Notes: a model not told the origin generated them from the sequence alone. Positions 12,513-22,141 are shown, counted from the stretch's first letter. The stretch: DNA of 26,090 bases from a virus (IMGVR_UViG_3300006920_000207:1-26090); one strand, 5' to 3'. Translations and numbers: made by a program.

Positions 12513-15500
12513 TAAATAGTTGCCCCATTTCTTTGTCTATCATTCCCCCTTTATTAAATTCTATTCCTCTTGGAAAACCTTCACTAAAAAGTTCTTTTAA
12601 TTCTGGGGTTACATCCATTACCCAGTAAGGTGCGCTATCAAATACAAAAGGATGGTTCTCCCCGTAGGTATTTATAAAATCTGTTAGAATTACCTGTAGA
12701 TCATCTATTTTGTTACTATTACCTACCATGTCAGGCGACCCATAGGTAATCCTCAATCTATCTTTTAATTCTTTTGTATATCTGCTTATACTTTTCATTG
12801 TTCTAGTTATATTAATAATCTCTTCATCAGGTAGCCAACTAGTATCTAGTTTACCAGTAGATATAAGTTTTTCTTGAGCATCTATTAATTCACCTATTTC
12901 AATTAAATCTCGTATAGGAGGATTAGTTCCCGGTCTAATTTGAAATTGATTTAATTTTATATAATTTTGACGTAAGTTTACATTAATACCATTTTCTTTT
13001 GCAATTTTTTCTATTGTTTTAGGTAATATACTACTATAATATTGTTTAGTTCCCTCCCCTATATTTCCATTGTATCTAATTGATTGAACCACATCAGTTG
13101 CAAATAGTATTTCATCTGATCCATTTTCTATTGCTTCTTTTATTGCTCTTTTAACTCCTAGAGTAGACCACTGTGGTATTTTTCCTACACGTTTTTTAAA
13201 TGGAAGATCTGGAATTATTTGAGGATTATCTATAGATCTTTCCTGTTCAGGTATATCTTGATAACGTATATCTGTACGTGTTGTTGGTGATTCTTGATAA
13301 AACTCTAATTGCTCTAAAAGATTTTCATATTCTTTTTCTGATAAAGTACCTCTCTTTAAGCCTACTGATCCTTTAATTTTACTTAGAAGTTTATTTCTTT
13401 TTTCATCCTCAGATAAAACTTTTTTAGCAGTCTCGTCAAGCATTTCAGTATTACTATAGGTTTCTTCTATGCTTTTAGCGATACCTGTTTTTGGATTTGT
13501 TTCATCAGCTACAACATTTTTTCCTTTATTTGCATCTGATTGAATTTCACTAACTATAGTTCTTTTTATTTCTGATTCAGGATTAGACCAATCACTTGTT
13601 TTAGTGACATTATTATATAATCTTACGTGAACTATAGGAGTGACATCAACGTCTGTTGCATCTCCAAAATGATCTATATTTTTATAATCTCTTCTAACAC
13701 GCATTGCAACTTTTGGTTCGGGCATATTTAAAACATAAGGCGGTATTTCTTGAACCTCACCTAAGTTATCAATATACGTGCCTGATTCTATTTCTGCTTT
13801 AGTAAGTGGTCTTTCTTTAAATTGAAGAGGTGTTCCGATTGTTATTTCTTTATACTGTCTATCATCTATGTAACCTACTACAGTGTTTGTAATCTTTTTT
13901 TCCATATCTCTTGTAGAAGGTTTCATAGCATTAGGTTCCATATCATGTACACCTCTCATAAGAATATAAGAAGGTTTTCCTTTTATTTTAGTTCCTGTTA
14001 CAAGTTCTGACATTTTTTCTGTATCATCCAATAGCTCACTATACTGTATCCATTGAGGTCTACCAACAATAGCATTATCTTTATCTAAAGAGCTTGTGCC
14101 TCGCATCCTGCTATAAGGAGGTTCATTATAATATACAGTATCCGTAAGTATAATTTGATTATTGTCAATTCTTTTTCGTATATCTAACCTACTAATTTTT
14201 TTAACATCTTTTTCTATAGCCTCTTCTAGTAGATTTATAAGACCAAGATGTTTAGCTTGATCTGAAGGTATTGTACTTACAAACTTCTTAAACTCATTAA
14301 GAGGTATTGTTTCCTTTAAATTATCTATTTCTTTGTCAACTTTAGCTCTATACAAAAGACTGTTAGGAAATTCTTTTTCCATTCCTCCCGGTGTGCTAAC
14401 ATCTATTTCTCTAGTAGTAGAGGGGTTAATATTTGCTCTTTCATAAAATGCTTGTATATCAGGATCATTATAACTAGCATAATACTTATTTGGTAAATTA
14501 TATGTATTTAAAGATGTTATAGGTTTTTTAGAATTTTCAATAGCATCAGTATCCTTTGCTACTTCCCTACTTAACTTCTTAGCTGCTGGTTTAGTTACAA
14601 CATCTGATCCGGGTATAAGACCTAATAATGTTAATGCAGCATAGGCTGATCCTGTGCCATATCTGCCCTCCTCAAAAGCCTTTTTTGTTTCTCCAAATAT
14701 AGGATCAATACCGGGTAGGGGGGGTGTAAATAATGCAGCTAAATCTTGGCTATCTAATTTTTTATCAGGCCCACCATACATAGGGCCGTACTCAGGGTTT
14801 TCTTTCCCTCCTGCTATATCTAATAACATATCAGTTTCTTGTGCTATAAGTCTAGGATCTCTCTCAGGCTCTCCCCTATACACACCTAGCGCATCTGTTT
14901 GTGCGTCAGTTAAAGGATCGTCACCTTCTACGTTAAGTATCTCTTTCATCTGATCGTCTAGAAGACCACCTTTATTTAACCTATACACTACATTAGTATC
15001 GTGTCCTCCAAGTGCCTTTGGAGCGTCTCGTTTTCTAGCATAAATTAAATCATCTTTTAAAGCATATATTCTATCTGCAATAACTAAAACTTTTCCTTTA
15101 GATCCTACTAGGGCTTCATTAGTATCTGCTCTAATTGCTAGGTGTTGTAGTGCAGGATTGAATTTTATTTCTATAACGTTAGGATCATTAATAGAAAATT
15201 TACTTATGTCATACTCAGTGTAATCACCTCTAACAGCCATCAAACGATCTTTATTAGCTCCTCCTGCAACTTCTGCCCTCAAGTTTTGATCTACAGTAAA
15301 AGATACTACACCTTTATCTTTAGTAGGATTTACAAGCACATAGGGTTGATCTGCATATACAGTTCCTTTTACTTTCCCTCCTTCTTGTACAGATAAGAGA
15401 GGTTGTTTCTTAGGCTCATCTGGTTTTCCTATCTTAGGAATAGGTACAGCCTCATCATTTATATCTGAATTTAAATTAGGTCTTACTGCAACAAGTTTTC

Positions 15501-16071
15501 CTTCTGGAACTTTTTTACCTAGCCCTGCTTTTCTAGCTGAAGTAAGACCTTTTACAGTAGTGCTATCATATGTAGTATTAATAATTTTTATTATATCATC
15601 ACTATATTTAAAAGGGGCTTCTGATATAATAGTACCATCTGGTAATTCTATTTTTCCTTGCGCTTCTAATGCTTGTTTAGCATAGTCAGCAAATTGTATA
15701 TCTGAACCTCTACCTTGTGGTTTTATAATATCTTTTTTAGCTTCGCGCCTAATAGCATTAGAAGCTAGTGCATTTATAGGGGCTTTAGCACCAGACCCAA
15801 CACCTGCTCCAATAATATCAGCAGCAGGAAAAATTCTAAGCAAACGCTCTGTGTTACTCATAGGTTCATAATTCATTGCGTCTTGATAACGCATAGCCAT
15901 TTCTGGTACGTCTAAACTTCGTATTACATCTGTTGCAACATCACCAATATCTTCGGCTATGTTATCTGTTTGTTGGGTAATTAAACGATCACCCATAGCA
16001 TCAGATAGCGGATCATCGCCCGTTACGTTAAGTATCTCTTCCATTTGTTGATCTATGTTTGCATCTACCAT
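12505..16071 (-). CDS. Giant putative internal or ejected virion protein, two fused modules, about 1189 aa
   Basis: ATG 16071 is preferred because the open frame above it only reaches a TTG. The first module (about residues 1-360) ends at LNKGGLLDDQM. The second starts MKEILNVEGDDPLTDA, much like the protein's own start (MEEILNVTGDDPLSDA), and ends FNKGGMIDKEMGQLFND. Module 1 carries IEIKFNPALQHLAIRAD and DRIYALKDDLIYAR. Module 2 carries VSEIQSD (near 837) and WSTLGVKRAIKEAIENGSDE, then a YYSSILPKTIEKIAKENG stretch (about 965-1027). I recall such segments from large polyvalent proteins of phages, which are thought to enter the host with the DNA. No toxin site is recognised. The second module looks more AT-rich than its surroundings. 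Confidence 0.78.
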   Translation of the reverse strand: MVDANIDQQMEEILNVTGDDPLSDAMGDRLITQQTDNIAEDIGDVATDVIRSLDVPEMAMRYQDAMNYEPMSNTERLLRIFPAADIIGAGVGSGAKAPINALASNAIRREAKKDIIKPQGRGSDIQFADYAKQALEAQGKIELPDGTIISEAPFKYSDDIIKIINTTYDSTTVKGLTSARKAGLGKKVPEGKLVAVRPNLNSDINDEAVPIPKIGKPDEPKKQPLLSVQEGGKVKGTVYADQPYVLVNPTKDKGVVSFTVDQNLRAEVAGGANKDRLMAVRGDYTEYDISKFSINDPNVIEIKFNPALQHLAIRADTNEALVGSKGKVLVIADRIYALKDDLIYARKRDAPKALGGHDTNVVYRLNKGGLLDDQMKEILNVEGDDPLTDAQTDALGVYRGEPERDPRLIAQETDMLLDIAGGKENPEYGPMYGGPDKKLDSQDLAALFTPPLPGIDPIFGETKKAFEEGRYGTGSAYAALTLLGLIPGSDVVTKPAAKKLSREVAKDTDAIENSKKPITSLNTYNLPNKYYASYNDPDIQAFYERANINPSTTREIDVSTPGGMEKEFPNSLLYRAKVDKEIDNLKETIPLNEFKKFVSTIPSDQAKHLGLINLLEEAIEKDVKKISRLDIRKRIDNNQIILTDTVYYNEPPYSRMRGTSSLDKDNAIVGRPQWIQYSELLDDTEKMSELVTGTKIKGKPSYILMRGVHDMEPNAMKPSTRDMEKKITNTVVGYIDDRQYKEITIGTPLQFKERPLTKAEIESGTYIDNLGEVQEIPPYVLNMPEPKVAMRVRRDYKNIDHFGDATDVDVTPIVHVRLYNNVTKTSDWSNPESEIKRTIVSEIQSDANKGKNVVADETNPKTGIAKSIEETYSNTEMLDETAKKVLSEDEKRNKLLSKIKGSVGLKRGTLSEKEYENLLEQLEFYQESPTTRTDIRYQDIPEQERSIDNPQIIPDLPFKKRVGKIPQWSTLGVKRAIKEAIENGSDEILFATDVVQSIRYNGNIGEGTKQYYSSILPKTIEKIAKENGINVNLRQNYIKLNQFQIRPGTNPPIRDLIEIGELIDAQEKLISTGKLDTSWLPDEEIINITRTMKSISRYTKELKDRLRITYGSPDMVGNSNKIDDLQVILTDFINTYGENHPFVFDSAPYWVMDVTPELKELFSEGFPRGIEFNKGGMIDKEMGQLFND
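14930..16040 (-). repeat. Direct repeat flanking module 1 of the giant virion protein gene
   Basis: The 16-mer ACGTTAAGTATCTCTT occurs at 14930-14945 and again at 16025-16040, 1095 bases apart. Similarity extends about 15 bases to each side with mismatches. Both copies encode the EILNV(T/E)GDDPL start motif of the two modules. The pair is coding sequence, not a mobile-element end. It is probably the footprint of a gene duplication or of a fusion of two related genes. Confidence 0.7.
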
Positions 16072-16343
16072 TTTACTTTGTTCGCCCAATATGCTGCTGA
16101 CATTTTACCTTTGGCAATGTTCTTACCATGTCTAGCTTTGAATGATTTTCTTCTAGCCTTTTGCTTTGCCGATTCTCCTGTCTTAGGTTTACCAGCAGTC
16201 TTTACACCCTGTTGACCAAAGCGTATCAACTTCTCCTTACCACCCTCTCTAGCTAGTACGGCATGAGATTTCTTAGGGTGGTCAGGTGTCCTCTTAGGTT
16301 TATTGTAACCAGAGAATGTTTCTTTGCCCTTCTTTACAGTCAT
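16065..16343 (-). CDS. Small basic conserved phage protein, 92 aa
   Basis: The ATG (16341-16343) follows AAGGAGT and overlaps the holin stop as TAATG. The product is basic. It has ETFSGYNKPKRTPDHPKKSH near the start, then LIRFGQQGVKTAG, then a closing block, ARRKSFKARHGKNIAKGKMS, with a Trp-Ala-Asn-Lys end. I recall this RFGxQGV...RRKSFKARH...YWANKVKW pattern from many phages of marine bacteria as a protein of unknown function. No TM or catalytic residues are evident. It sits between the holin and the giant virion protein. Confidence 0.78.
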   Translation of the reverse strand: MTVKKGKETFSGYNKPKRTPDHPKKSHAVLAREGGKEKLIRFGQQGVKTAGKPKTGESAKQKARRKSFKARHGKNIAKGKMSAAYWANKVKW

Positions 16344-16804
16344 TACGAACTACTCCTTGATCTTTGCAAGGCCCTACTTCCAAACCAGAATGATATGATG
16401 GCAGCAAATATGCCTTGCGTTTCTTCATCCCACAGTGTCTGGATAGCCATCTCCCATACAACGCCATCTGTATATATTAGTCCGTATATGGCTGTACCTT
16501 TTATTACGGCAAAAAGCGTAAAGAACAGATACGTTATAACGGGGCGAACAGATGCCCTCAGTGCAGACATAAATCCCGTAGTCTTGAGAGACTGATCGTG
16601 TTTGTATATCGCCTTAGTCTCGCTTATGTCAGCCTCTATGTTAAGGGCCTCTATCTTTTGTACGTGCTGTAGCTTAGATGCTTCTAACTGGCGATCCATC
16701 ATAGCTAACTCATGCTTACGATCCTGCCAATCATTTACCATATCAAATACTTTAGGCAGTGCAGATCCAGCAAATCCTATCAGTGATCCTAATATTGTAA
16801 TCAT
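16343..16804 (-). CDS. Holin, GTA-type three-TM family
   Basis: The 153-residue product has three hydrophobic parts: residues about 1-15, about 88-112 (around SVRPVITYLFFTLFAVIKG) and about 131-146 (IFAAIISFWFGSRAL). The central part is a charged helix with many Lys, Glu and His. The RASVRPxxTYxFF and FWFGSRAL motifs match, from memory, the holin family first noted in gene transfer agents (GTA_holin_3TM). It would permeabilise the inner membrane so that the endolysin can reach the wall. The gene is about 4.3 kb away from the endolysin, with the second giant virion gene between. The ATG overlaps the preceding TGA as ATGA. Confidence 0.82.
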   Translation of the reverse strand: MITILGSLIGFAGSALPKVFDMVNDWQDRKHELAMMDRQLEASKLQHVQKIEALNIEADISETKAIYKHDQSLKTTGFMSALRASVRPVITYLFFTLFAVIKGTAIYGLIYTDGVVWEMAIQTLWDEETQGIFAAIISFWFGSRALQRSRSSS

Positions 16805-19800
16805 TGTAAGTTACGTGCCTTTCCCATTAGTTTTTCTTGTTCTTCCATAAGAACTTCAAAACGTCTTTCTCTAGTAGTCTGGTCATTTACGATACCATCG
16901 TATATGTCACCCTCATCTATCTTTAATAATTTATACACTTCTTTACTGTGCATTACTGCATCTGTTACTTCTATTGCCATTTTTCTAGCATTTTCAAGTA
17001 AACCTTTACGTAAATTATTAGCAACCTTATTGCCCTCACCCATTTGTTTTAGATTTTGATACTCAGTAGAATTTATAGTTTCTTCTAGATATTCTCTGTA
17101 TCTTTCACCCTCATACATAGATCTTTTATAATATAAGAAAGAGTTTAGTTTTACTTTTTTAGAAGTATTAGGTAGCTTTAAATACGGATCAGTTCTTTTT
17201 TCTTTTACTCCTAATGATGCAAGTTCAGCAGACAGAGGAGCAGTTTCTTTTCTTGTACCCGGCCTAGTTACCACTACTGTATTAGCTATTTTTGTAAGTG
17301 CGTATGCTGGCCCAGATAGATTATCTGTACCACTAAATATTTCAGAAGGTCTTTCCCTATTTGTGTGATTACCAAACTCGTTTATTCTAGGAAATAATTC
17401 TAAATCTTCTCCAAATACATCTACTAAACTTTTTCTTGCACCGGGAATCTTAGATGTTATTTTAGATACAAATAATTTAAGTGCGCTCATATTTATATAC
17501 GAATCTTTTATTATAGGATCATAAAACATATTAGCTTGTTTGTTACCATTTTCATCTACACTGGCAAAAGACTCTGCCGTTCTAGATACTATGTTAGGTA
17601 TAAGACCCCCTATAATACTACCACCTGATTTTGCAGATGCAGCCATAATTTTTTCTATTATATTACCTCTAGGAGAATATACAGTATCCATTATCTCACC
17701 CATACTTTTTAAGTAAGTTTTATCTGTAATCATAATAGACAAATTCTTTGCCATCTGTGATACTACGTAGAAAGCTAGTACACCTGCTTCATCTTTTTCT
17801 GCTGGAGTTAGATCTGCATTACTCAATTCATTGGTTATAAACTGGTAGTCTGAGGCTAATGCTGCTATCTGTGAGAAAGGATCTAATCTAGATATAGGAT
17901 AATATTCTTCTCCTATTTTAATAGAGTAGGGCCTCCATCCAGTTTCCATCATTCTTTTTCTTTCTGTTGGATCAGTAGGCCCACCACCATTTATTATACC
18001 TAACTGTGCTAACTGATATGCACCTGTCATGTATACCATACCTGCAACCTGACGATTAATTCTTTTTTCTTTTATTAGTTTTTCATCGCCTATTAATTGC
18101 CTATATCTTACAAGTTCATCGTCTGTTAGTTTGTTTTGGTCTACACCCTCTAACTTACGTAACATTTTTCTATTTTTAAATGCTGATGGTGACATTAAAC
18201 CTATGGGTGTTCTATCTAGTGAATACGCCAGTAGATTTAAAGGAGTACGTACAAAGGGCATTAGAGCCGTACCTAATCCTATACCAGACTTATCTAGTAT
18301 TCTACGAAATGCTTCACCACCTTTAGTTGCCCAGTTCTCCTGTTGGAAAGTAGCCTCTAAAAACTCTCTTTCAGCATTCTCTAGCATCTTAGGTGTAGGA
18401 TTAGCAACCAAGTATTCTATCATTTCAGATGCAGTTAAGTTCTGAGGAGAGCCTTTATCGCCTACGCCTTTATCTCCTAGTATTGTAAAGTTATCCTCAC
18501 CATAAAATACTTTTTTACCGTTTGGTAGCTCCATAGTAACAGGCCCAAACTGTTTAGTCTTACCTACTTCATATTTATAAGAGCGTACCATCCTGTATGC
18601 CTGTTCGTACATAGCCATGTTGTCTGCTACAGATTTAAATGCAGTATCAAATGCAGACATAAAAGTAGTTGGTAGTCTAATAGCTCTACCTATTACGGGT
18701 ATGCTTATAGCTTTTTCTTTACCTGCCTGTTCTGCTATTTCAAACTTACCATATCTAGGATCTACAGGCATTTCTTTTTTTAGTATCTCTAAAAATAAAC
18801 GTCCTGCTTTTACAGAGTTAGATACAGCTGCTCCTTGAGAATCTATTATAGCATCAGCTTCTTTCTTATATATCTCATCAAACTTTTTAGGATCATCTAA
18901 TATCTTAACATCTTTATCAGGCCCATACTTACCTTTTTTTACATTCATTATCATGTTGTCTAAAACTATAGGATTTTGTTTACCTGCTAGTACGTCTTTC
19001 TGTACTTGTGATAAATCACCTACACCTGTTTTAGCACCCATGCTACGTAATCTTTGTGCTACATCTCCAAATACCATGACACTAGATGGGTCTATATCTT
19101 CACCTGTCATCTTAGCACCTAACAGTCTTAGGTTACCCCTAGTAGCACCTATACCACCTTCTATTACTGTACGTGCAAATTGAACACCAAAGTTACCTGC
19201 AACATTAACTACCTGTGTATCAATAGCTGACAATATAGAATTATACCAGTACTCTCCTATACCTGCTTTTACTTTTTGTAGCCAGTTCTTCCTTACGCCT
19301 TTTTCCATAAGAGCTATTCTTTTTTGTAACATATCGTTACCTATAAATTCTTTCTTACCCATATCGTCAATGAGCGAATCTATATCTTTACCACCTGATT
19401 GTACTAAGTCATTTATATATCTTGCTTTATTTGCATTACCTATATTAATATTAAACGATTGTAGTATTCTACCTGCCTCATTAGATACACCATTTACAGT
19501 ATTCTGTATTGTCTCATATGCAAGTAACTGTTGTGTGTACGCAGCTTTAACTTGTCTATATTCAGATAGTGACTCCCTACCTCCTGCTTTTAGAACCTTT
19601 GCCTCTCTAGCCAAAGAAAACAATACATCACTAGTATCTATTAATAACTGTCGGGCAGCCAATGCATATCCTGTAGCACCCTCTAATCCGGGGCCTAACA
19701 CAACCTCCCCATTCTTACCTACTTGTAACCTTAATGTATTTTCGTTTTTAGATACTACATCTAACATACCATTAGTATCTTTATGTCCTAGTAATTTGGC

Positions 19801-20976
19801 TGCTTCAGCTAAAGATTCAGCGTTAGTTTTTGAAGGGGGCCACGTACCATTAGGATTATCTCGTAGATAGTTATCGCGCAATGCAATACCTGTCTCATTA
19901 ATTAAGTTATATGTTTCACCTTGACCAGAGTTAATCCTATGTAAGTTTATTGATCCTACATATTTATCTATATACTCTGTAGATTTACCCTGTTTATTTA
20001 GAGTTTCTTTTATAACCTGTGCAGATCGTGCGCTTATCTCACCCGTTTCTGACTCATCTATACGTGTCTTACCTGCCAACTCCTCTAGGGCATCGATGCT
20101 CATTGGCTTACCTTTTTTAGCTAGAGGATCTTCATCTATGCTTTTAGGTTTAACAACCCTACCAAATAATGTAATACCTTGTATTGCACCATCAAATACT
20201 ACGCCAATACCTAGACCCTCTACTGCCATCTTTAAACGTGCAGTAGCTTCAGAGTCACCCTCATTGTATTTTAGTTGTTCGCCTATATCTTTTAGTATAG
20301 GTATATCAGAGTTGGCAGCTAAGTCAGCTAGTCTAGCGTCAGATGGATCAAACACTAACTGCTCTGCTACGACACCAGCAGCTCCAGATTCAGCCATAGA
20401 CTTTAATACTTTGTTGTTACCTAAAGATACAGCCTTTCTACCTACGTTATCTGCCAATAGATTAGTAGAGCCTTTTGTTATACCTAGTTTAGATAAGCCA
20501 TACATACCCGCCTTAGTTGCCCACGTTGCACCTCTTACTATTTGTAGGCCGGGAATCATGCCAACGGCTACTTGACCAATACCAGAAGTAACTTGACCTG
20601 CCATAGTTTTAGGTGCATCTATTTCTACCTCGTATTCATCGTCTACATCTATAATGCCCTCTTCCCTAGTAAACCCTAGCATATCTTCTTCTACATAATT
20701 AGCTCCGCGCAATGCCATGTTATACATTTCACCAAAGCCTTTTGATGCACCATATGCTAATCCTCTGGCTGCATCCCCTAAGTAATCCATAGTTTCGTAT
20801 TCTTCTACGGGTTTAGGCGGGTCAGGAGTTTCGCCATCTATCATTTTATCTACGGCTTTACTCATAGTTTTAGGGTCTTTAAAAAAATCAGGATTAGGTA
20901 AAGAAGGTAATTCCTCTATAGGAGTACTATCTACTAAAGCATCTATTCTATCAATATCTTCTTGTGTTAGTGTCAT
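16801..20976 (-). CDS. Giant internal virion protein, 1391 aa
   Basis: This is the largest gene in the window. The ATG follows GAGGAGG at about 10 bases. Hydrophobic Gly/Ala-rich stretches near residues 65-90 and 125-165 may be membrane-active. The region about 580-615 (SAIDTQVVNVAGNFGVQFAR) resembles the S-xx-TxxxNxxxN motif that I recall from phage polyvalent virion proteins. The region about 876-930 has TFQQENWATKGG and later MPFVRTPLNLLAYSL, also typical of that class. The many charged helices fit a protein ejected through the portal, like T7 gp15 or gp16. No lytic-transglycosylase or protease active site is evident. It stands just before the holin. Confidence 0.75.
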   Translation of the reverse strand: MTLTQEDIDRIDALVDSTPIEELPSLPNPDFFKDPKTMSKAVDKMIDGETPDPPKPVEEYETMDYLGDAARGLAYGASKGFGEMYNMALRGANYVEEDMLGFTREEGIIDVDDEYEVEIDAPKTMAGQVTSGIGQVAVGMIPGLQIVRGATWATKAGMYGLSKLGITKGSTNLLADNVGRKAVSLGNNKVLKSMAESGAAGVVAEQLVFDPSDARLADLAANSDIPILKDIGEQLKYNEGDSEATARLKMAVEGLGIGVVFDGAIQGITLFGRVVKPKSIDEDPLAKKGKPMSIDALEELAGKTRIDESETGEISARSAQVIKETLNKQGKSTEYIDKYVGSINLHRINSGQGETYNLINETGIALRDNYLRDNPNGTWPPSKTNAESLAEAAKLLGHKDTNGMLDVVSKNENTLRLQVGKNGEVVLGPGLEGATGYALAARQLLIDTSDVLFSLAREAKVLKAGGRESLSEYRQVKAAYTQQLLAYETIQNTVNGVSNEAGRILQSFNINIGNANKARYINDLVQSGGKDIDSLIDDMGKKEFIGNDMLQKRIALMEKGVRKNWLQKVKAGIGEYWYNSILSAIDTQVVNVAGNFGVQFARTVIEGGIGATRGNLRLLGAKMTGEDIDPSSVMVFGDVAQRLRSMGAKTGVGDLSQVQKDVLAGKQNPIVLDNMIMNVKKGKYGPDKDVKILDDPKKFDEIYKKEADAIIDSQGAAVSNSVKAGRLFLEILKKEMPVDPRYGKFEIAEQAGKEKAISIPVIGRAIRLPTTFMSAFDTAFKSVADNMAMYEQAYRMVRSYKYEVGKTKQFGPVTMELPNGKKVFYGEDNFTILGDKGVGDKGSPQNLTASEMIEYLVANPTPKMLENAEREFLEATFQQENWATKGGEAFRRILDKSGIGLGTALMPFVRTPLNLLAYSLDRTPIGLMSPSAFKNRKMLRKLEGVDQNKLTDDELVRYRQLIGDEKLIKEKRINRQVAGMVYMTGAYQLAQLGIINGGGPTDPTERKRMMETGWRPYSIKIGEEYYPISRLDPFSQIAALASDYQFITNELSNADLTPAEKDEAGVLAFYVVSQMAKNLSIMITDKTYLKSMGEIMDTVYSPRGNIIEKIMAASAKSGGSIIGGLIPNIVSRTAESFASVDENGNKQANMFYDPIIKDSYINMSALKLFVSKITSKIPGARKSLVDVFGEDLELFPRINEFGNHTNRERPSEIFSGTDNLSGPAYALTKIANTVVVTRPGTRKETAPLSAELASLGVKEKRTDPYLKLPNTSKKVKLNSFLYYKRSMYEGERYREYLEETINSTEYQNLKQMGEGNKVANNLRKGLLENARKMAIEVTDAVMHSKEVYKLLKIDEGDIYDGIVNDQTTRERRFEVLMEEQEKLMGKARNLQ

Positions 20977-20985
20977 ATTATAAAT

Positions 20986-22140
20986 TTAACCTCCTCTACT
21001 TAAATTCATTAGTGGTGCATTTCTAATTTTAGAAGTTAATATTTGAGATCTTCTTCTAGGTACTCCTAAAGTACTAGCCGCTGTTTCTGACTCTAATTTT
21101 TTAGCAGGATTAAATTTAGATATATTTGTTTGATACATAGGTATGTATTGAAGAGCTATTTTCTTTTGTCTATTATCTAAATTTTTTGAAGAATTTATTA
21201 TATCTCTTGCTTGAATTACAGGATTTCTTGCTATAATATCTAGTACCCTTGCTACGTTTTCTTGTTGGTTTTCTATTATTGCATTTGTTCTTGCAACTTG
21301 TTTAGCAAAAAGTTTTCTTGCTTTTTCTTTATCTTGTGGAGATCCTTTTTGTAAAGCCTCTTGTTGTTTAGCTAAATCTGCAATACCATCAACTAATTTT
21401 TGATCTGCAAAATCTAAAGAAAGAGGTGCAGACAAATCAGATATAGCACTAATCTGGGTAGTCCCTAATGCAGTCTGTGTTTTACGTATATTTAAAGGTA
21501 GTCCAGAATCGGTTATACCTCTAGTAGGTACGCCATACGCATACTGTAGATCGTCAGGGCCTATCGCGTTTCTGCCACCCATAGCTATTTTCTTGTATAC
21601 TTTAGTCATTACCTGATTAGGATCTAGTCTCATACCCAGTATAGTTCTCTTCCAATCCTGACTATCATCTCGCTCTAGGTCAGCCTTAGAAGGGCCAGTA
21701 GTAGTTCTAGTACGAATGTCAGATAGCTTAACTTTTTTACCACCCTCATCTAATGCTCTGTATATGCTAGAAGGGTCAGATATACCAAACTCTGAGGCAC
21801 TATCTCTGAACCAAGAGCCTGTCTTATTTACATCATCGTCTGCTGCTTTCATTACCCTCTTAAAATTAGCGTCAGAAGACATTGCAGTTTTATAAAAGGC
21901 AAGATTACCACCCGGTAAAGCAGTTCTTAGCGTAGTTAATTTACTTTTTAAGTCGGCAGTTATTTTAGCATCAGCAGCTTTATTTCTAGCTATAGTACCT
22001 TTTAGTTCTTTAGTAGCATCTAGAATATCTTTACGATCTCTTTCACCTGCTTCTCTTATATTTTCTGCTAATTGTGTACCAGCACTTAATAAAAAGTTTT
22101 GACCAAATTCTTTTAGGTCACTCATTAATCCATTAGCCAT
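20986..22140 (-). CDS. Putative internal virion protein, helical, 384 aa
   Basis: The ATG follows GGAGATA. The protein is mostly charged helix, with an early AGERDRKDILDATKELKG coiled-coil section and a later block rich in Lys, Gln and Ala (DLAKQQEALQKGS, then KEKARKLFAKQVAR). A basic, Ser-rich C-terminal end reads VPRRRSQILTSKIRNA. Its place between the 1391-residue protein and the acidic protein is typical of an internal or tail-tube component. I recognise no named family. The last third appears more AT-rich than the first. Confidence 0.6.
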   Translation of the reverse strand: MANGLMSDLKEFGQNFLLSAGTQLAENIREAGERDRKDILDATKELKGTIARNKAADAKITADLKSKLTTLRTALPGGNLAFYKTAMSSDANFKRVMKAADDDVNKTGSWFRDSASEFGISDPSSIYRALDEGGKKVKLSDIRTRTTTGPSKADLERDDSQDWKRTILGMRLDPNQVMTKVYKKIAMGGRNAIGPDDLQYAYGVPTRGITDSGLPLNIRKTQTALGTTQISAISDLSAPLSLDFADQKLVDGIADLAKQQEALQKGSPQDKEKARKLFAKQVARTNAIIENQQENVARVLDIIARNPVIQARDIINSSKNLDNRQKKIALQYIPMYQTNISKFNPAKKLESETAASTLGVPRRRSQILTSKIRNAPLMNLSRGG

Positions 22141-22141
22141 T

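Noticed and set aside
12151-12519. Plus-strand open frame of 122 codons opposite the Cys-rich and small charged genes
   Set aside because: The minus-strand genes are joined by ATGA overlaps and ribosome-binding sites. The plus frame has none of these and would be the only plus-strand gene in the late block.
19370-19870. Plus-strand open frames of 166 (19370-19870) and 159 codons (20096-20575) opposite the 1391-residue protein
   Set aside because: They lie antisense to a long intact virion gene, are Ser/Pro/Leu-rich without known motifs, and have no convincing ribosome-binding site.
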